Assembly: GCF_000378485.1 (NCBI RefSeq)
Contig: NZ_KB899968.1
Coordinates: forward strand, 372,001-436,000
Direction: 5' to 3'
Length of the DNA stretch: 64,000 bases
From: Flavobacterium rivuli WB 3.3-2 = DSM 21788
GTDB taxonomy: Bacteria > Bacteroidota > Bacteroidia > Flavobacteriales > Flavobacteriaceae
In this document: one piece after another, positions 24,332-32,173 of the stretch
Numbering within the stretch: position 1 is the stretch's first letter
Layout: each line of letters opens with the position of its first letter
Program-made: the position numbers and the translations under genes
The notes under the pieces: model-generated
Database searches by the model: none
Seen by the model: only the letters and a program-made list of their open reading frames with translations
What the model was told of the DNA's origin: nothing

Positions 24332-24871
24332 CAACAATCCGGCAACACCCTCTCGGCTAAAACGTGCCTTTTTAATACGGTTAAGTTCAGGGTCAAAACT
24401 ATAGTTATATGCCGTCCTGAAATCTGCTTTTTCCAGTACCGCCTGCTGAAAGATAGCTTTGTTAAGGTCGCAATCGCTAAACGTAGCACCAGTAAGGTCA
24501 GTTTCATTAAAATCAGCTTCCTGCAGGCCGCATTTTATAAATTTAGTATTCTTAATTTTTAACCTGTAAAAAGAGGCGAGCTGCATATTACAGCCCTCAA
24601 ATTTTAAGGATAGCAAAAAAGGATCGCAAATACTAAAGTTAAAACCCAACAGCTTGCAGTTAACAAAAGTTACATCTTTAAAAGCGGTGCCTTTAGCCTT
24701 CGCCATACCCAGGTTGCAGTCTTCAAAACGGCATTCGGTAAAAATAAAACCGGTAAGGTTGGCATCGGTAAAATTACAGTCTGTAAAAGTGCAGTTATCA
24801 TATTCGCCATAGGCCAGGGCATTACGGCTAAAATCTTCTTTCTTAAAAACGGTAGTTTCTATAATATCCAT
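24305..24871 (-). CDS. Pentapeptide repeat protein (Qnr/McbG-like)
   Basis: A 188-residue pentapeptide-repeat protein. Repeats of the A(D/N)Lxx type run through almost the whole chain, for example CTFTDCNFTDANLTG and ATFSDCDLNKAIF. A break at about 82-90 (SICDPFLLSLKF) is typical of Qnr/McbG-like proteins, and a C-terminal helical dimerisation tail (ARFSREGVAGLLMKYN) follows. The right-handed beta-helix mimics B-DNA in relatives that protect gyrase; whether this one does is unknown. Its 3' end is duplicated on the far side of the SIR2-like gene. It reads in the same direction as the SIR2-like gene, which lies downstream. Confidence 0.88.
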   Translation of the reverse strand: MDIIETTVFKKEDFSRNALAYGEYDNCTFTDCNFTDANLTGFIFTECRFEDCNLGMAKAKGTAFKDVTFVNCKLLGFNFSICDPFLLSLKFEGCNMQLASFYRLKIKNTKFIKCGLQEADFNETDLTGATFSDCDLNKAIFQQAVLEKADFRTAYNYSFDPELNRIKKARFSREGVAGLLMKYNISIE

Positions 24872-24910
24872 GAGGTGGTTTTGTACCGCTAAAATAAGAA
24901 GTAAAAACCG

Positions 24911-25435
24911 TTATTTTTTCCTTTTCATGGGGAATTGTTCTACCGCAGGCTTACCATTCTGTGTGCCTGATATTTCTGCCATAAGTGAGTCGTTAGTTAT
25001 TTTTGTGTAGGTTATGCGCTGCGGAAAATCGTGCTTTTTGTTTTCAAAAACATAAGTGTTTGCCGTAAAACTTTTTAGCGTGAATGATACCGGCTTAGCG
25101 TCATTTTGTTTAGGTGTAGTAACAATATAATGCAGCGAGTCGCCCTTTTGGTCGAGCACAACGGTTTCATAAAACAAGGTGTCTTTATCCTTTGTAACAG
25201 TACTTTTAGCTGTAAAAACCGAGTCGTTAACCTTTGTCCATTTTTCGGTATACAAACCGTCTTTAGTCAGGTTTTCCCAAGTACCTTCCAGCCAGGCAAA
25301 CTCCTTTATTTTGTCATAACGCTGCGTAGTTTTAACGTCATCGCTAAGTGGTACTTTAGTGGGCGTATCATTATTTCTGCATGAGGTAAAAAATGCAGTC
25401 AGGGTAATGGCGGTTAATAAGGTTTTTGTTTTCAT
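24911..25435 (-). CDS. DUF6265-like lipoprotein
   Basis: A 174-residue lipoprotein from the ATG at 25435: the signal ends AFFTSC with C19, then a short polar linker. The mature domain opens FAWLEGTWEN and closes KKHDFPQRITYTKI...SGTQNGKP, the pattern of DUF6265-type beta-barrel proteins of Bacteroidota. The W-L-x-G-x-W motif is shared with nitrobindin-like folds, but heme or ligand binding is not shown. An in-frame ATG at 25447 would add four residues. It lies downstream of the thioredoxin-reductase-like gene with a roughly 70-nt gap. Confidence 0.7.
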   Translation of the reverse strand: MKTKTLLTAITLTAFFTSCRNNDTPTKVPLSDDVKTTQRYDKIKEFAWLEGTWENLTKDGLYTEKWTKVNDSVFTAKSTVTKDKDTLFYETVVLDQKGDSLHYIVTTPKQNDAKPVSFTLKSFTANTYVFENKKHDFPQRITYTKITNDSLMAEISGTQNGKPAVEQFPMKRKK

Positions 25436-25505
25436 AAAAAGGTTCATTGGTTATAAGCAAATTAACCAAAATTTTTGATATCCCAATATGATTTTTGTCA
25501 GCTAT

Positions 25506-26408
25506 TTAAAAACTTTCCGCCTGCATTTCATGGTTTATAAAAGCACCGGCACGCATACCATCTGCTACGGCTACAGCTACAGATCGCATCATGGTTGTAC
25601 AGTCGCCTGCGGCATAAATACCTGCTACAGTGGTTTTTTGCATTTCAGCAGTTTGTATAAAGCCATTTTCGTCTACTGTACAGCCCAATTGTTGTGGAAT
25701 GTTGGTATGCTGTACAAAAGGAACCCTGCTGTACATAACGGTAAAGTTATGGATGTCGCCGTTTGCTAAAACAATATTTTTAAGCTGGCCGTTGGTTTGG
25801 TTAAGCGAGGTAACCGGGGTTTCTATAATTGATATATCGTGCTTTTTTAGTTTACCAAGCTGTTCGTCTGTAAAATTCGCCTTGCCATTGGTAAAAATGG
25901 TAAGGTCTTTTGTCCATTGTGTTAGTAAAAAACCATAATGATAAGCCGCCTCGCCATTGGCAAGTATGGCAGTTTTCATGTTTTTAACCTCATAGCCGTG
26001 GCAGTATGGGCAGTGAATTACAGATATTCCCCAGCATTGCGCAAAGCCATCAATGTCCGGCATAATATCTTTTATACCTGTGGCAAACAACAACTTTCCG
26101 GCTGAAAAAGTTTCGTTAGCATCGGTAATAATTTCAAAACCGGCATCTGTTTTTAAACCCTGAGCAGCTTTAGCTTCCAAAAACGTAACAGTAGGATATT
26201 TAAGTACCTGCTCTTTAGCTTTCACCGAAATTGTCCCCGGGGTTTCGCCATCGTGTGTTATAAAATTATGCGAATGCGGTGTTTGCCTGTTGCAGGGTTC
26301 GCCGGCATCTATAATTAAAACGCTTCTTAATGCCCTGCCTAATGCCATAGCTGACGATAAGCCTGCATAACTACCGCCTATAATAATTACCTCGTAGTCT
26401 TTTTTCAT
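25506..26408 (-). CDS. Thioredoxin reductase-like NAD(P)/FAD oxidoreductase
   Basis: A 300-residue class II pyridine-nucleotide disulfide oxidoreductase. The FAD site is VIIIGGSYAGLSSA; the redox-active disulfide is in CPYCHGYEV; the second FAD motif is GIYAAGDCTT with a following alanine-rich helix. It resembles the short flavoproteins of Bacteroidota annotated as thioredoxin reductase-like, which often lack a dedicated thioredoxin. The ATG at 26408 (MKKDYEV) is preferred to 26417. It is divergent from a Fur-family gene, with a large palindromic repeat between them. Confidence 0.87.
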   Translation of the reverse strand: MKKDYEVIIIGGSYAGLSSAMALGRALRSVLIIDAGEPCNRQTPHSHNFITHDGETPGTISVKAKEQVLKYPTVTFLEAKAAQGLKTDAGFEIITDANETFSAGKLLFATGIKDIMPDIDGFAQCWGISVIHCPYCHGYEVKNMKTAILANGEAAYHYGFLLTQWTKDLTIFTNGKANFTDEQLGKLKKHDISIIETPVTSLNQTNGQLKNIVLANGDIHNFTVMYSRVPFVQHTNIPQQLGCTVDENGFIQTAEMQKTTVAGIYAAGDCTTMMRSVAVAVADGMRAGAFINHEMQAESF

Positions 26409-26428
26409 TTTATTCATTTATTGATGAG

Positions 26429-26529
26429 GGAACGCGGATGACACGGATTTAAAACAGATTTGCGCGGATTTTAACACGACAAATCCGTGAGATCCGCGAT
26501 TGCGCAGCATCCGTTTTATCCGCGTTCCA
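26429..26529. repeat. Dispersed inverted repeat (ATCCGCGTTCC type), copy 1
   Basis: The left arm GGAACGCGGATGACACGGAT pairs with the right arm containing ATCCG and ATCCGCGTTCC across about 100 nt. A second copy is at 28183-28300. No reading frame. It fills the divergent promoter region between the flavoprotein and the Fur-family gene. Confidence 0.8.
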
Positions 26530-26571
26530 TTTTTCTTTTATGTTGGCAAATATAAATATATTTCGTATTAT

Positions 26572-26586
26572 TGCAACATAATTGCA
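26572..26586. promoter_or_regulatory. Candidate Fur-family operator
   Basis: TGCAA-N5-TTGCA, a perfect inverted repeat that ends 8 nt before the regulator ATG at 26595. The position suggests autoregulation by the Fur-like protein. TATATTTC at 26556 is a near match to the -7 element. Confidence 0.4.
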
Positions 26587-26594
26587 TTAATAAA

Positions 26595-26966
26595 ATGAAA
26601 AGAAGAAACACACCTGCTAAAACTGCGGTACTAAATATTTTGCAACAGGCACAATCGGCCCTGAGCCAGGACAGTATAGAAGCTGAGGTAAAGGGGGAGA
26701 TGGATCGTGTTACGGTATATAGGGTGTTGAACCGTTTTTGTGAAGACGGTATTACCCACCGCATACTGGCAGATGATGGTAAGTACTACTTTGCCCTGTG
26801 CCTAAATTGCAATGAGGAAAATCATGACCATGACCATTTTCATTTTCGCTGCTTAGGTTGCCAGAAGGTAGAGTGCCTTAAACAGCAGGTACAGGTTATA
26901 CTGCCACAAGGCTACCGACAGAATGCCATTAGCAGCTGGGTAACGGGCTATTGTAAAAATTGTTAG
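26595..26966 (+). CDS. Fur family transcriptional regulator
   Basis: A 124-residue metalloregulator from the ATG at 26595. The N-terminal winged helix includes ALSQDSIEAEV and RVTVYRVLNRFCEDGI, the recognition region of Fur proteins. The C-terminal half holds a histidine-rich stretch (EENHDHDHFHFRC) and two C-x-x-C pairs (CLNC, CLGC) plus a terminal CKNC. The metal, iron, zinc or manganese, cannot be told from sequence; the cysteine pairs imply a structural zinc. An ATG at 26571 in frame would fall inside the candidate operator. It is divergent from the flavoprotein gene. Confidence 0.85.
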   Translation: MKRRNTPAKTAVLNILQQAQSALSQDSIEAEVKGEMDRVTVYRVLNRFCEDGITHRILADDGKYYFALCLNCNEENHDHDHFHFRCLGCQKVECLKQQVQVILPQGYRQNAISSWVTGYCKNC

Positions 26967-27000
26967 CAAACGGAACACTTTTTGTATAGTATATACTATA

Positions 27001-27029
27001 TTGAGTATCAAAAAAATTATGTAATTTTG
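27001..27029 (+). promoter_or_regulatory. Promoter of prfA
   Basis: TTG (27001-27003), an 18-nt spacer and TAATTTTG (27022-27029), matching the Bacteroidota -33/-7 promoter; ATG 25 nt downstream. Confidence 0.6.
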
Positions 27030-27054
27030 CAGTTCCAATTAAAGGGAAAAGACT

Positions 27055-28128
27055 ATGTTAGACAGGTTAATGATCATAAAACAGCGTTTTGACGAAACTT
27101 CAGACCTTATTATCCAGCCGGATATTATATCTGACCAAAAACGTTATGTGCAGTTAAATAAAGAATATAAAGAACTTAAGGCGCTTAATGAAAAGAGGGA
27201 AGAATACCTTGCCCTTACCGCCAATATTAATGAGGCCAACGAAATTATTGCCGACGGCAGCGATGCCGAAATGGTAGAAATGGCTAAAATGCAGCTTGAC
27301 GAAGCTAAAGATAGGCTTCCGGAGCTTGAGGATGAGATTAAGTTTATGCTTATACCTAAAGATCCTGAGGATGCCAAGAATGTAATGGTAGAGATCCGCG
27401 CCGGTACCGGTGGCGATGAGGCCAGTATATTTGCAGGCGACCTTTTTAGGATGTATACCAAATACTGCGAAAATAAAGGCTGGAGAACCAGTGTTGTAGA
27501 CGTAAGCGAAGGTACATCGGGCGGGTTTAAAGAGGTAATATTTGAAGTAAGTGGCGAAGATGTTTACGGTACACTTAAGTTTGAAGCCGGTGTACACCGT
27601 GTACAACGTGTACCGCAGACTGAAACCCAGGGGCGTGTTCACACATCTGCTGCTACGGTAATGGTGTTGCCGGAAGCTGAGGAGTTTGATGTACAGCTTG
27701 ATATGAACGAGGTACGTATAGATTACTTCTGTTCGTCTGGTCCCGGTGGGCAGTCGGTTAACACGACTAAATCGGCGGTACGTTTAACGCACTTACCCAC
27801 AGGCCTTGTCGCTCAGTGCCAGGATGAAAAATCGCAGCACAAAAATAAAGATAAAGCAACCCAGGTTTTACGCTCGCGCCTTTATGAAATGGAGCTTGCC
27901 AAAAAACAGGAAATAGATGCAGCTACACGTACCTCTCAGGTAAGCAGTGGCGACCGTTCGGCTAAGATACGTACCTACAATTATTCTCAGGGGCGTATTA
28001 CAGACCACAGGATAGGGCTTAACCTGTTCGACCTTGATGGGTTTATGAATGGTAACATCCATAAAATGATCGATGAGCTACAGCTTGTAAACAATACAGA
28101 GAAACTTAAGGAAACTGAAGTTTATTAA
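27055..28128 (+). CDS. prfA: Peptide chain release factor 1
   Basis: A 357-residue class I release factor that recognises UAA and UAG and triggers peptidyl-tRNA hydrolysis on the ribosome. The catalytic GGQ is at 231-233 ([15 protein letters not shown]). The stop-codon recognition segment is [14 protein letters not shown], with the P-x-T motif of RF1 as PQT (187-189). The N-terminal coiled helices (1-100) and C-terminal [13 protein letters not shown] complete the family pattern. Own promoter upstream and a strong terminator downstream indicate a single-gene unit. Confidence 0.97.
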   Translation: MLDRLMIIKQRFDETSDLIIQPDIISDQKRYVQLNKEYKELKALNEKREEYLALTANINEANEIIADGSDAEMVEMAKMQLDEAKDRLPELEDEIKFMLIPKDPEDAKNVMVEIRAGTGGDEASIFAGDLFRMYTKYCENKGWRTSVVDVSEGTSGGFKEVIFEVSGEDVYGTLKFEAGVHRVQRVPQTETQGRVHTSAATVMVLPEAEEFDVQLDMNEVRIDYFCSSGPGGQSVNTTKSAVRLTHLPTGLVAQCQDEKSQHKNKDKATQVLRSRLYEMELAKKQEIDAATRTSQVSSGDRSAKIRTYNYSQGRITDHRIGLNLFDLDGFMNGNIHKMIDELQLVNNTEKLKETEVY

Positions 28129-28135
28129 TTATAGT

Positions 28136-28160
28136 AATCCCGCTTCGGCGGGATTTTTTT
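28136..28160 (+). terminator. Rho-independent terminator after prfA
   Basis: AATCCCGC / GCGGGATT with a TTCG tetraloop and a T tract. Confidence 0.88.
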
Positions 28161-28182
28161 TGCTCTCTACGTTCAGGAAGAA

Positions 28183-28300
28183 GGAATGCGGATGCTGCGC
28201 AAATACTTATTAGCGTGGATTTTATTTAGCAAATCAATGTAATATGTTCGTGCCCTGAAAAATCCGCATTAATCCGTTCAATCCGCGTCATCCGCGTTCC
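28183..28300. repeat. Dispersed inverted repeat (ATCCGCGTTCC type), copy 2
   Basis: GGAATGCGGATGCTGCGC on the left and ATCCGCGTCATCCGCGTTCC on the right, about 118 nt in all. Related to 26429-26529. It lies immediately upstream of the pyrF promoter. Confidence 0.75.
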
Positions 28301-28338
28301 ATTTTTTGTTAAGGTTCCATCTTTTCAAACAAAAAACG

Positions 28339-28346
28339 TATTTTTG
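28339..28346 (+). promoter_or_regulatory. Promoter -7 element of pyrF
   Basis: TATTTTTG followed by CAGCC, a full match to TAnnTTTG, 34 nt before the ATG at 28381. It rules out the longer frame starting at 28306. Confidence 0.6.
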
Positions 28347-28380
28347 CAGCCACAAACTACAAACAATACAACTGCATAGC

Positions 28381-29196
28381 ATGACTACACAACAGTTATA
28401 CGAACAAATACAACAAAAAAAATCTTTTCTAAGCGTAGGCCTCGATGTAGACCTTACCAAAATTCCGCAGCATTTACTGGCTACCGAAGACCCTATCTTT
28501 GAATTTAATAAAGCCATTATAGATGCTACCCACGATCTTTGTGTGGCCTACAAACCCAACACTGCTTTTTTTGAGGCATACGGACTTAAAGGCTGGCATT
28601 CGCTTGAAAAAACGATACAATACCTAAACCAAAAGCATCCTGAACAATTTACAATTGCCGATGCCAAACGTGGCGATATAGGCAACACATCGGCTATGTA
28701 TGCCAAAGCATTTTTACAGGACATGGATTTTGATTCTATTACCGTAGCACCTTATATGGGGAAGGATAGTGTGGAGCCATTTCTTGCTGTTAAAGATAAA
28801 TTTACCATACTGCTGGCATTAACCAGCAACGAAGGTGCTTTTGATTTCCAGACTAAAAAAGTTGATAGCGTTGAGTTATATAAAACAGTTTTAGAAACAT
28901 CTAAAACATGGAAAAACAGCGAAAACCTAATGTATGTAGTTGGTGCTACCAAAGCCGAATATTTTACGGAGATTAGAAAGATTATTCCTGATAGCTTTAT
29001 CCTTGTTCCCGGTGTGGGAGCGCAGGGTGGAAGCCTTAGAGAGGTTTGCAAATATGGTATGAACGATAAAGTTGGCCTGCTTGTAAATTCATCGCGTGCT
29101 ATTATCTATGCTTCAAGCGGAGAAGACTTTGCCGAAAAAGCGAGGGAAGAGGCTTTGAAAGTGCAGAAGGAAATGGAAGAGATATTGAATAAGTAA
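28381..29196 (+). CDS. pyrF: Orotidine 5'-phosphate decarboxylase
   Basis: A 271-residue decarboxylase making UMP from OMP in pyrimidine synthesis. It belongs to the longer type 2 subfamily: [12 protein letters not shown] near the start, the catalytic D-x-K-x-x-D in [24 protein letters not shown], and the phosphate-binding VPGVGAQGG loop. The ATG at 28381 matches the family start ([10 protein letters not shown]), and the promoter element lies just before it. It is followed by a dispersed repeat at 29219 and then the binding-protein gene. Confidence 0.95.
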   Translation: MTTQQLYEQIQQKKSFLSVGLDVDLTKIPQHLLATEDPIFEFNKAIIDATHDLCVAYKPNTAFFEAYGLKGWHSLEKTIQYLNQKHPEQFTIADAKRGDIGNTSAMYAKAFLQDMDFDSITVAPYMGKDSVEPFLAVKDKFTILLALTSNEGAFDFQTKKVDSVELYKTVLETSKTWKNSENLMYVVGATKAEYFTEIRKIIPDSFILVPGVGAQGGSLREVCKYGMNDKVGLLVNSSRAIIYASSGEDFAEKAREEALKVQKEMEEILNK

Positions 29197-29218
29197 GCAA
29201 GAATAGTATTATGCGGTC

Positions 29219-29293
29219 TGTCATTCCGACGAAGGAGGAATCTCAATAACTAAAGAGATTCTTCGACTTCATTGCATTTCGCTCAGAATGACA
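29219..29293. repeat. Dispersed inverted repeat (GTCATTC type), full copy
   Basis: TGTCATTCCGACGAAGGAGG with AATCTC on the left, GAGATTCTTCGACTTC and TCAGAATGACA on the right: a 75-nt imperfect palindrome, MITE-like. A half copy is at 40674-40713. Elements of this wording are well known between genes of Bacteroidota. Confidence 0.85.
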
Positions 29294-29324
29294 TACTGTA
29301 TATAATCATTGATAAATAAAAAAC

Positions 29325-30143
29325 TTGGCAACCGAAAAACAGTATACAGACCAAACCGGCACTACAATTTCATTACCAGCAACGCCAATGCGTATTGTTT
29401 GCCTTGTGCCCTCGTTAACAGAGTTGCTGTACGATTTAGGGCTGGAAGACAGGCTTGTAGGTATAACCAAGTTTTGTGTGCACCCGTACCACTTAAAATC
29501 GACTAAAAAGATAATAGGAGGTACCAAGAAAGTACATGCCGTAAAAATCCGCCTGCTGCAGCCGGATATCATCATTGCCAATAAAGAGGAGAACACAGCA
29601 GAGATTGTGGCAGCTGTGCGCGAAATTGCACCGGTATGGGTCAGCGACATTGTTACCATAGCTGATACTATTGCCATGATAGAAGAGTTTGGGAAGATAT
29701 TTGCAGTGCGCACGCAATCACAGCAATGGGTTAATAAAATAAACTTTGGCCTTCAGGATTTTAATGCTTTTATAAAAGACAAGCCATTTTTAAAAGCGGC
29801 TTACTTTATTTGGAAAGACCCCTATATGGCAGCCGGCAAGGATACTTTTATAAACGAAATGCTGAAGCTGAACCACTTTACAAACATTTATGAAAATAAA
29901 GAAGGCCGTTACCCGGAAGTAATTGTTCAGAAAATGAAAATACAGGGCGATCCTGAGGTTGTATTTTTATCATCAGAACCCTTTCCTTTTAAAGATGAAG
30001 ATGCTTTTGAGCTGGGCCGACACACGCACCACGCCAAAACAATTTTTGTAGATGGCGAAATGTTTAGCTGGTATGGGAGCAGGATAGTGAAAGCCTTTGC
30101 TTACTTTAAAAAGCTACAGGACAGGATGGAGGAGCCTGTTTAA
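29325..30143 (+). CDS. Helical-backbone substrate-binding protein (BtuF-like)
   Basis: A 272-residue protein with the fold of class III periplasmic binding proteins for cobalamin, heme or siderophores: MRIVCLVPSLTELLYDLGLEDRLVGIT near the start, and a C-terminal lobe with WYGSRIVKAFAYFKKL. It has no signal peptide in the chosen frame, which is usual for this Bacteroidota group and leaves its location uncertain. The start appears to be TTG at 29325, since the frame upstream has a stop at 29313 and no ATG before residue 22. No permease or ATPase is adjacent. It converges on the SRPBCC/GyrI-like gene, 4 nt away. Confidence 0.78.
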   Translation: MATEKQYTDQTGTTISLPATPMRIVCLVPSLTELLYDLGLEDRLVGITKFCVHPYHLKSTKKIIGGTKKVHAVKIRLLQPDIIIANKEENTAEIVAAVREIAPVWVSDIVTIADTIAMIEEFGKIFAVRTQSQQWVNKINFGLQDFNAFIKDKPFLKAAYFIWKDPYMAAGKDTFINEMLKLNHFTNIYENKEGRYPEVIVQKMKIQGDPEVVFLSSEPFPFKDEDAFELGRHTHHAKTIFVDGEMFSWYGSRIVKAFAYFKKLQDRMEEPV

Positions 30144-30147
30144 AATC

Positions 30148-31698
30148 TTATTTTTCTTCGCGGGGAGGGTTAAGGTCGTCACTACCGGTTGCTTTTTTAG
30201 CAGTTGTTGTGCGTGGCTTTGCCGTTGCAGTCTTTGTAGTTGCAGCGGGCTTGCCTGCGGTGGCAGATCCGGGCTTAGCTGTTGTGGCAGAGGCTGGTTT
30301 ACTTGTTGCTGCATTACCCGTTGTTACCGGCTTTACACCGGTATTGCCTGAAGGTTTTGCTGTGCCCGTTGCTGTTGATGGCTTAGTTGTATTAGGTGCA
30401 CCAGTAGCCGGTTTTGAAGTAGAACCTGTTGTTGCCGGTTTGTTTCCTGTTGGTTTAGGAGACGTTACAGCAGGCTTTGTACCACTATTTGGTGTTGCAG
30501 GCTTTGGCGCGGTTACGCCAGTAGCTCCCGGTTTAGATGCTTGTGTAGCCGGCCTGGCAGTAGTGTTTCCTGCATTACCTGATTTTGCTGTTGCTGATGT
30601 TGGCTTTGCAGCATTATTTGCAGGAGAACGTAAAGGCACGGCTGCAGCCGATATTGCTGCAATACTGTCTACAGTAATGGTAGGTGTTCCTATAGGTGTG
30701 TATACATCCGTCACCCAGGCAGATGGCCTGCGGGTTTGGTCGCTACCTTTTGCATATACTTCTATATACTGACCTGTGGTGTTTTCCTGTAAAACCTTTT
30801 GGTTGATATGCCTTTTAGTAACTTCCCATACTTTAGGGATATGTGAATAATCGCCTTTAAGAGTTGTTTTTACAGCATTAAAAGGCAGCAATTTACCACC
30901 TTCATAATCGCTTCCGGGAGAGGTAAACATTTCATCCCTTATAGGTATACAATACCAGTAGGTTACATTTTCCTTATCTGCAATGCCATTTTTAAAAAGT
31001 ATAAATGGCCTCCCGTTAATTATAATATTATTTTCTTTAGCAAAAGCGGTAAGTTTTCCAAAGGAAGCTGACGCTTTTTGGTTGGCATCTGCCAATGGCG
31101 ATGTAGCCGACTGTCCTAAATAAAATGTACCTTTTTTAGTAACAAGGCCTGCAACATCTACTTTATATACCTGTAGCTCTTTTACTAAAAAAGTGTTCAG
31201 GTTATCGAGCCCGCGCTCTAAAGAACTTTCAATTTTATTGTCTATGCCACCGTTAAGCAAAGCAAAAGCTTTTTCTTTAAAAGTAAGGCTGCCCTTAAGC
31301 GATACGCTTATCCTGGTACTGTTAAGGGTATCTTTAAAAGACCAGCTAATATTGGAATTTAAATCATCTATAGTTGCTTTTTGCCCTATCGAATCATTGG
31401 CAGCCGTGTTGAGTGTTTGTATCTTTCCATTGTTGCTTCCCTTTGTCCACGATATAAAAGCACCTTTACCCACAGGATTGCCCGAAAAGGTAAACGTTGC
31501 CGTTGTATCGGCGTTAGCAAACAGGCCTAAGTTTTCCCAGTTTTTATAATCGTTTACATAATTATAAAGCACCTGTCTGGATACACCTATTACCTTGTCT
31601 TTCTTTATGTTATATTTTCCTTCCTGTGTGGCTATAAATACTGTTACAGCTATGGTGGCCAATATTAGGAGCAAAAATATATATTTTACAATTTTCAT
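30148..31698 (-). CDS. SRPBCC/GyrI-like protein with Ala/Pro/Thr/Lys-rich tail
   Basis: A 516-residue protein in three parts. Residues 1-25 are an N-terminal membrane anchor. Residues about 30-175 look like a SRPBCC (START-like) lipid or ligand-binding domain (YVNDYKNWENLGLF, GKGAFISWTKGS), and 180-335 like a GyrI/effector-binding domain (VTYWYCIPIRDE, YIEVYAKGSD). Residues 350-516 are a low-complexity tail of Ala, Pro, Thr, Ser, Gly and Lys resembling histone H1 tails. SRPBCC plus GyrI fusions are seen in Bacteroidota; the long tail is unusual. If the anchor is real, the domains and tail are periplasmic. No function is known. Confidence 0.65.
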   Translation of the reverse strand: MKIVKYIFLLLILATIAVTVFIATQEGKYNIKKDKVIGVSRQVLYNYVNDYKNWENLGLFANADTTATFTFSGNPVGKGAFISWTKGSNNGKIQTLNTAANDSIGQKATIDDLNSNISWSFKDTLNSTRISVSLKGSLTFKEKAFALLNGGIDNKIESSLERGLDNLNTFLVKELQVYKVDVAGLVTKKGTFYLGQSATSPLADANQKASASFGKLTAFAKENNIIINGRPFILFKNGIADKENVTYWYCIPIRDEMFTSPGSDYEGGKLLPFNAVKTTLKGDYSHIPKVWEVTKRHINQKVLQENTTGQYIEVYAKGSDQTRRPSAWVTDVYTPIGTPTITVDSIAAISAAAVPLRSPANNAAKPTSATAKSGNAGNTTARPATQASKPGATGVTAPKPATPNSGTKPAVTSPKPTGNKPATTGSTSKPATGAPNTTKPSTATGTAKPSGNTGVKPVTTGNAATSKPASATTAKPGSATAGKPAATTKTATAKPRTTTAKKATGSDDLNPPREEK

Positions 31699-31781
31699 GT
31701 AAGGAAAGTTTACGGTGTCGTAAAATTAGGAATAATTATGAGATATAAAAAAAGAACTTATATAATACAATATAATGTTTT

Positions 31782-32165
31782 TCAGCGTGTGTCGCAGTTT
31801 ATATAATCTTTAGGGTAAGGCGAAAGGCTTACCTTATCTACAAGCAAAAATATATCTTCTCCGGCAGTAAAAACCTCAAGCGGTTCGCTTAGTGCGGCTT
31901 TATTTAATGTTTTCCTGTGGGTAGTGGTATCATACTGGCCAGATGTTTCGCTTATATGGTAGTTAAACGAAATAAGGCTGTTGTAATCATTTTTAAACTG
32001 CACCTGCCATACATGCTGCTCGCCACGCTTGCCCTCATGCTTAAGCCTGAACGATATGTTGCTGTAGCAGCTTGTTTTTTGCCATTCGTCCCATCCATCC
32101 TGAACCTGCGCAAAGGTTGTGTTGCAGCTTATTGCAAAAATTAGTAACAGTAACATCTTTTTCAT
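31782..32165 (-). CDS. Small secreted hypothetical protein
   Basis: A 127-residue protein with a signal peptide (MKKMLLLLIFAISCNTTFAQ) and a beta-rich mature part (ISFRLKHEGKRGEQHVWQVQ and following). Three cysteines remain after cleavage or at its edge. I do not recognise a family. It follows the COG3014 gene by 8 nt and is the last gene of the lpoB operon, so an envelope role alongside those lipoproteins is likely. In other bacteria the corresponding slot can hold a YcfL-type lipoprotein, but no such similarity is evident here. Confidence 0.7.
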   Translation of the reverse strand: MKKMLLLLIFAISCNTTFAQVQDGWDEWQKTSCYSNISFRLKHEGKRGEQHVWQVQFKNDYNSLISFNYHISETSGQYDTTTHRKTLNKAALSEPLEVFTAGEDIFLLVDKVSLSPYPKDYINCDTR

Positions 32166-32173
32166 AGCAGTGG

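Noticed and set aside
30209..30772. 187-residue plus-strand frame rich in Val, Ala, Gly and Pro
   Set aside because: It is the antisense of the Ala/Pro/Thr/Lys tail of the SRPBCC-like gene; its composition follows from that low-complexity DNA.
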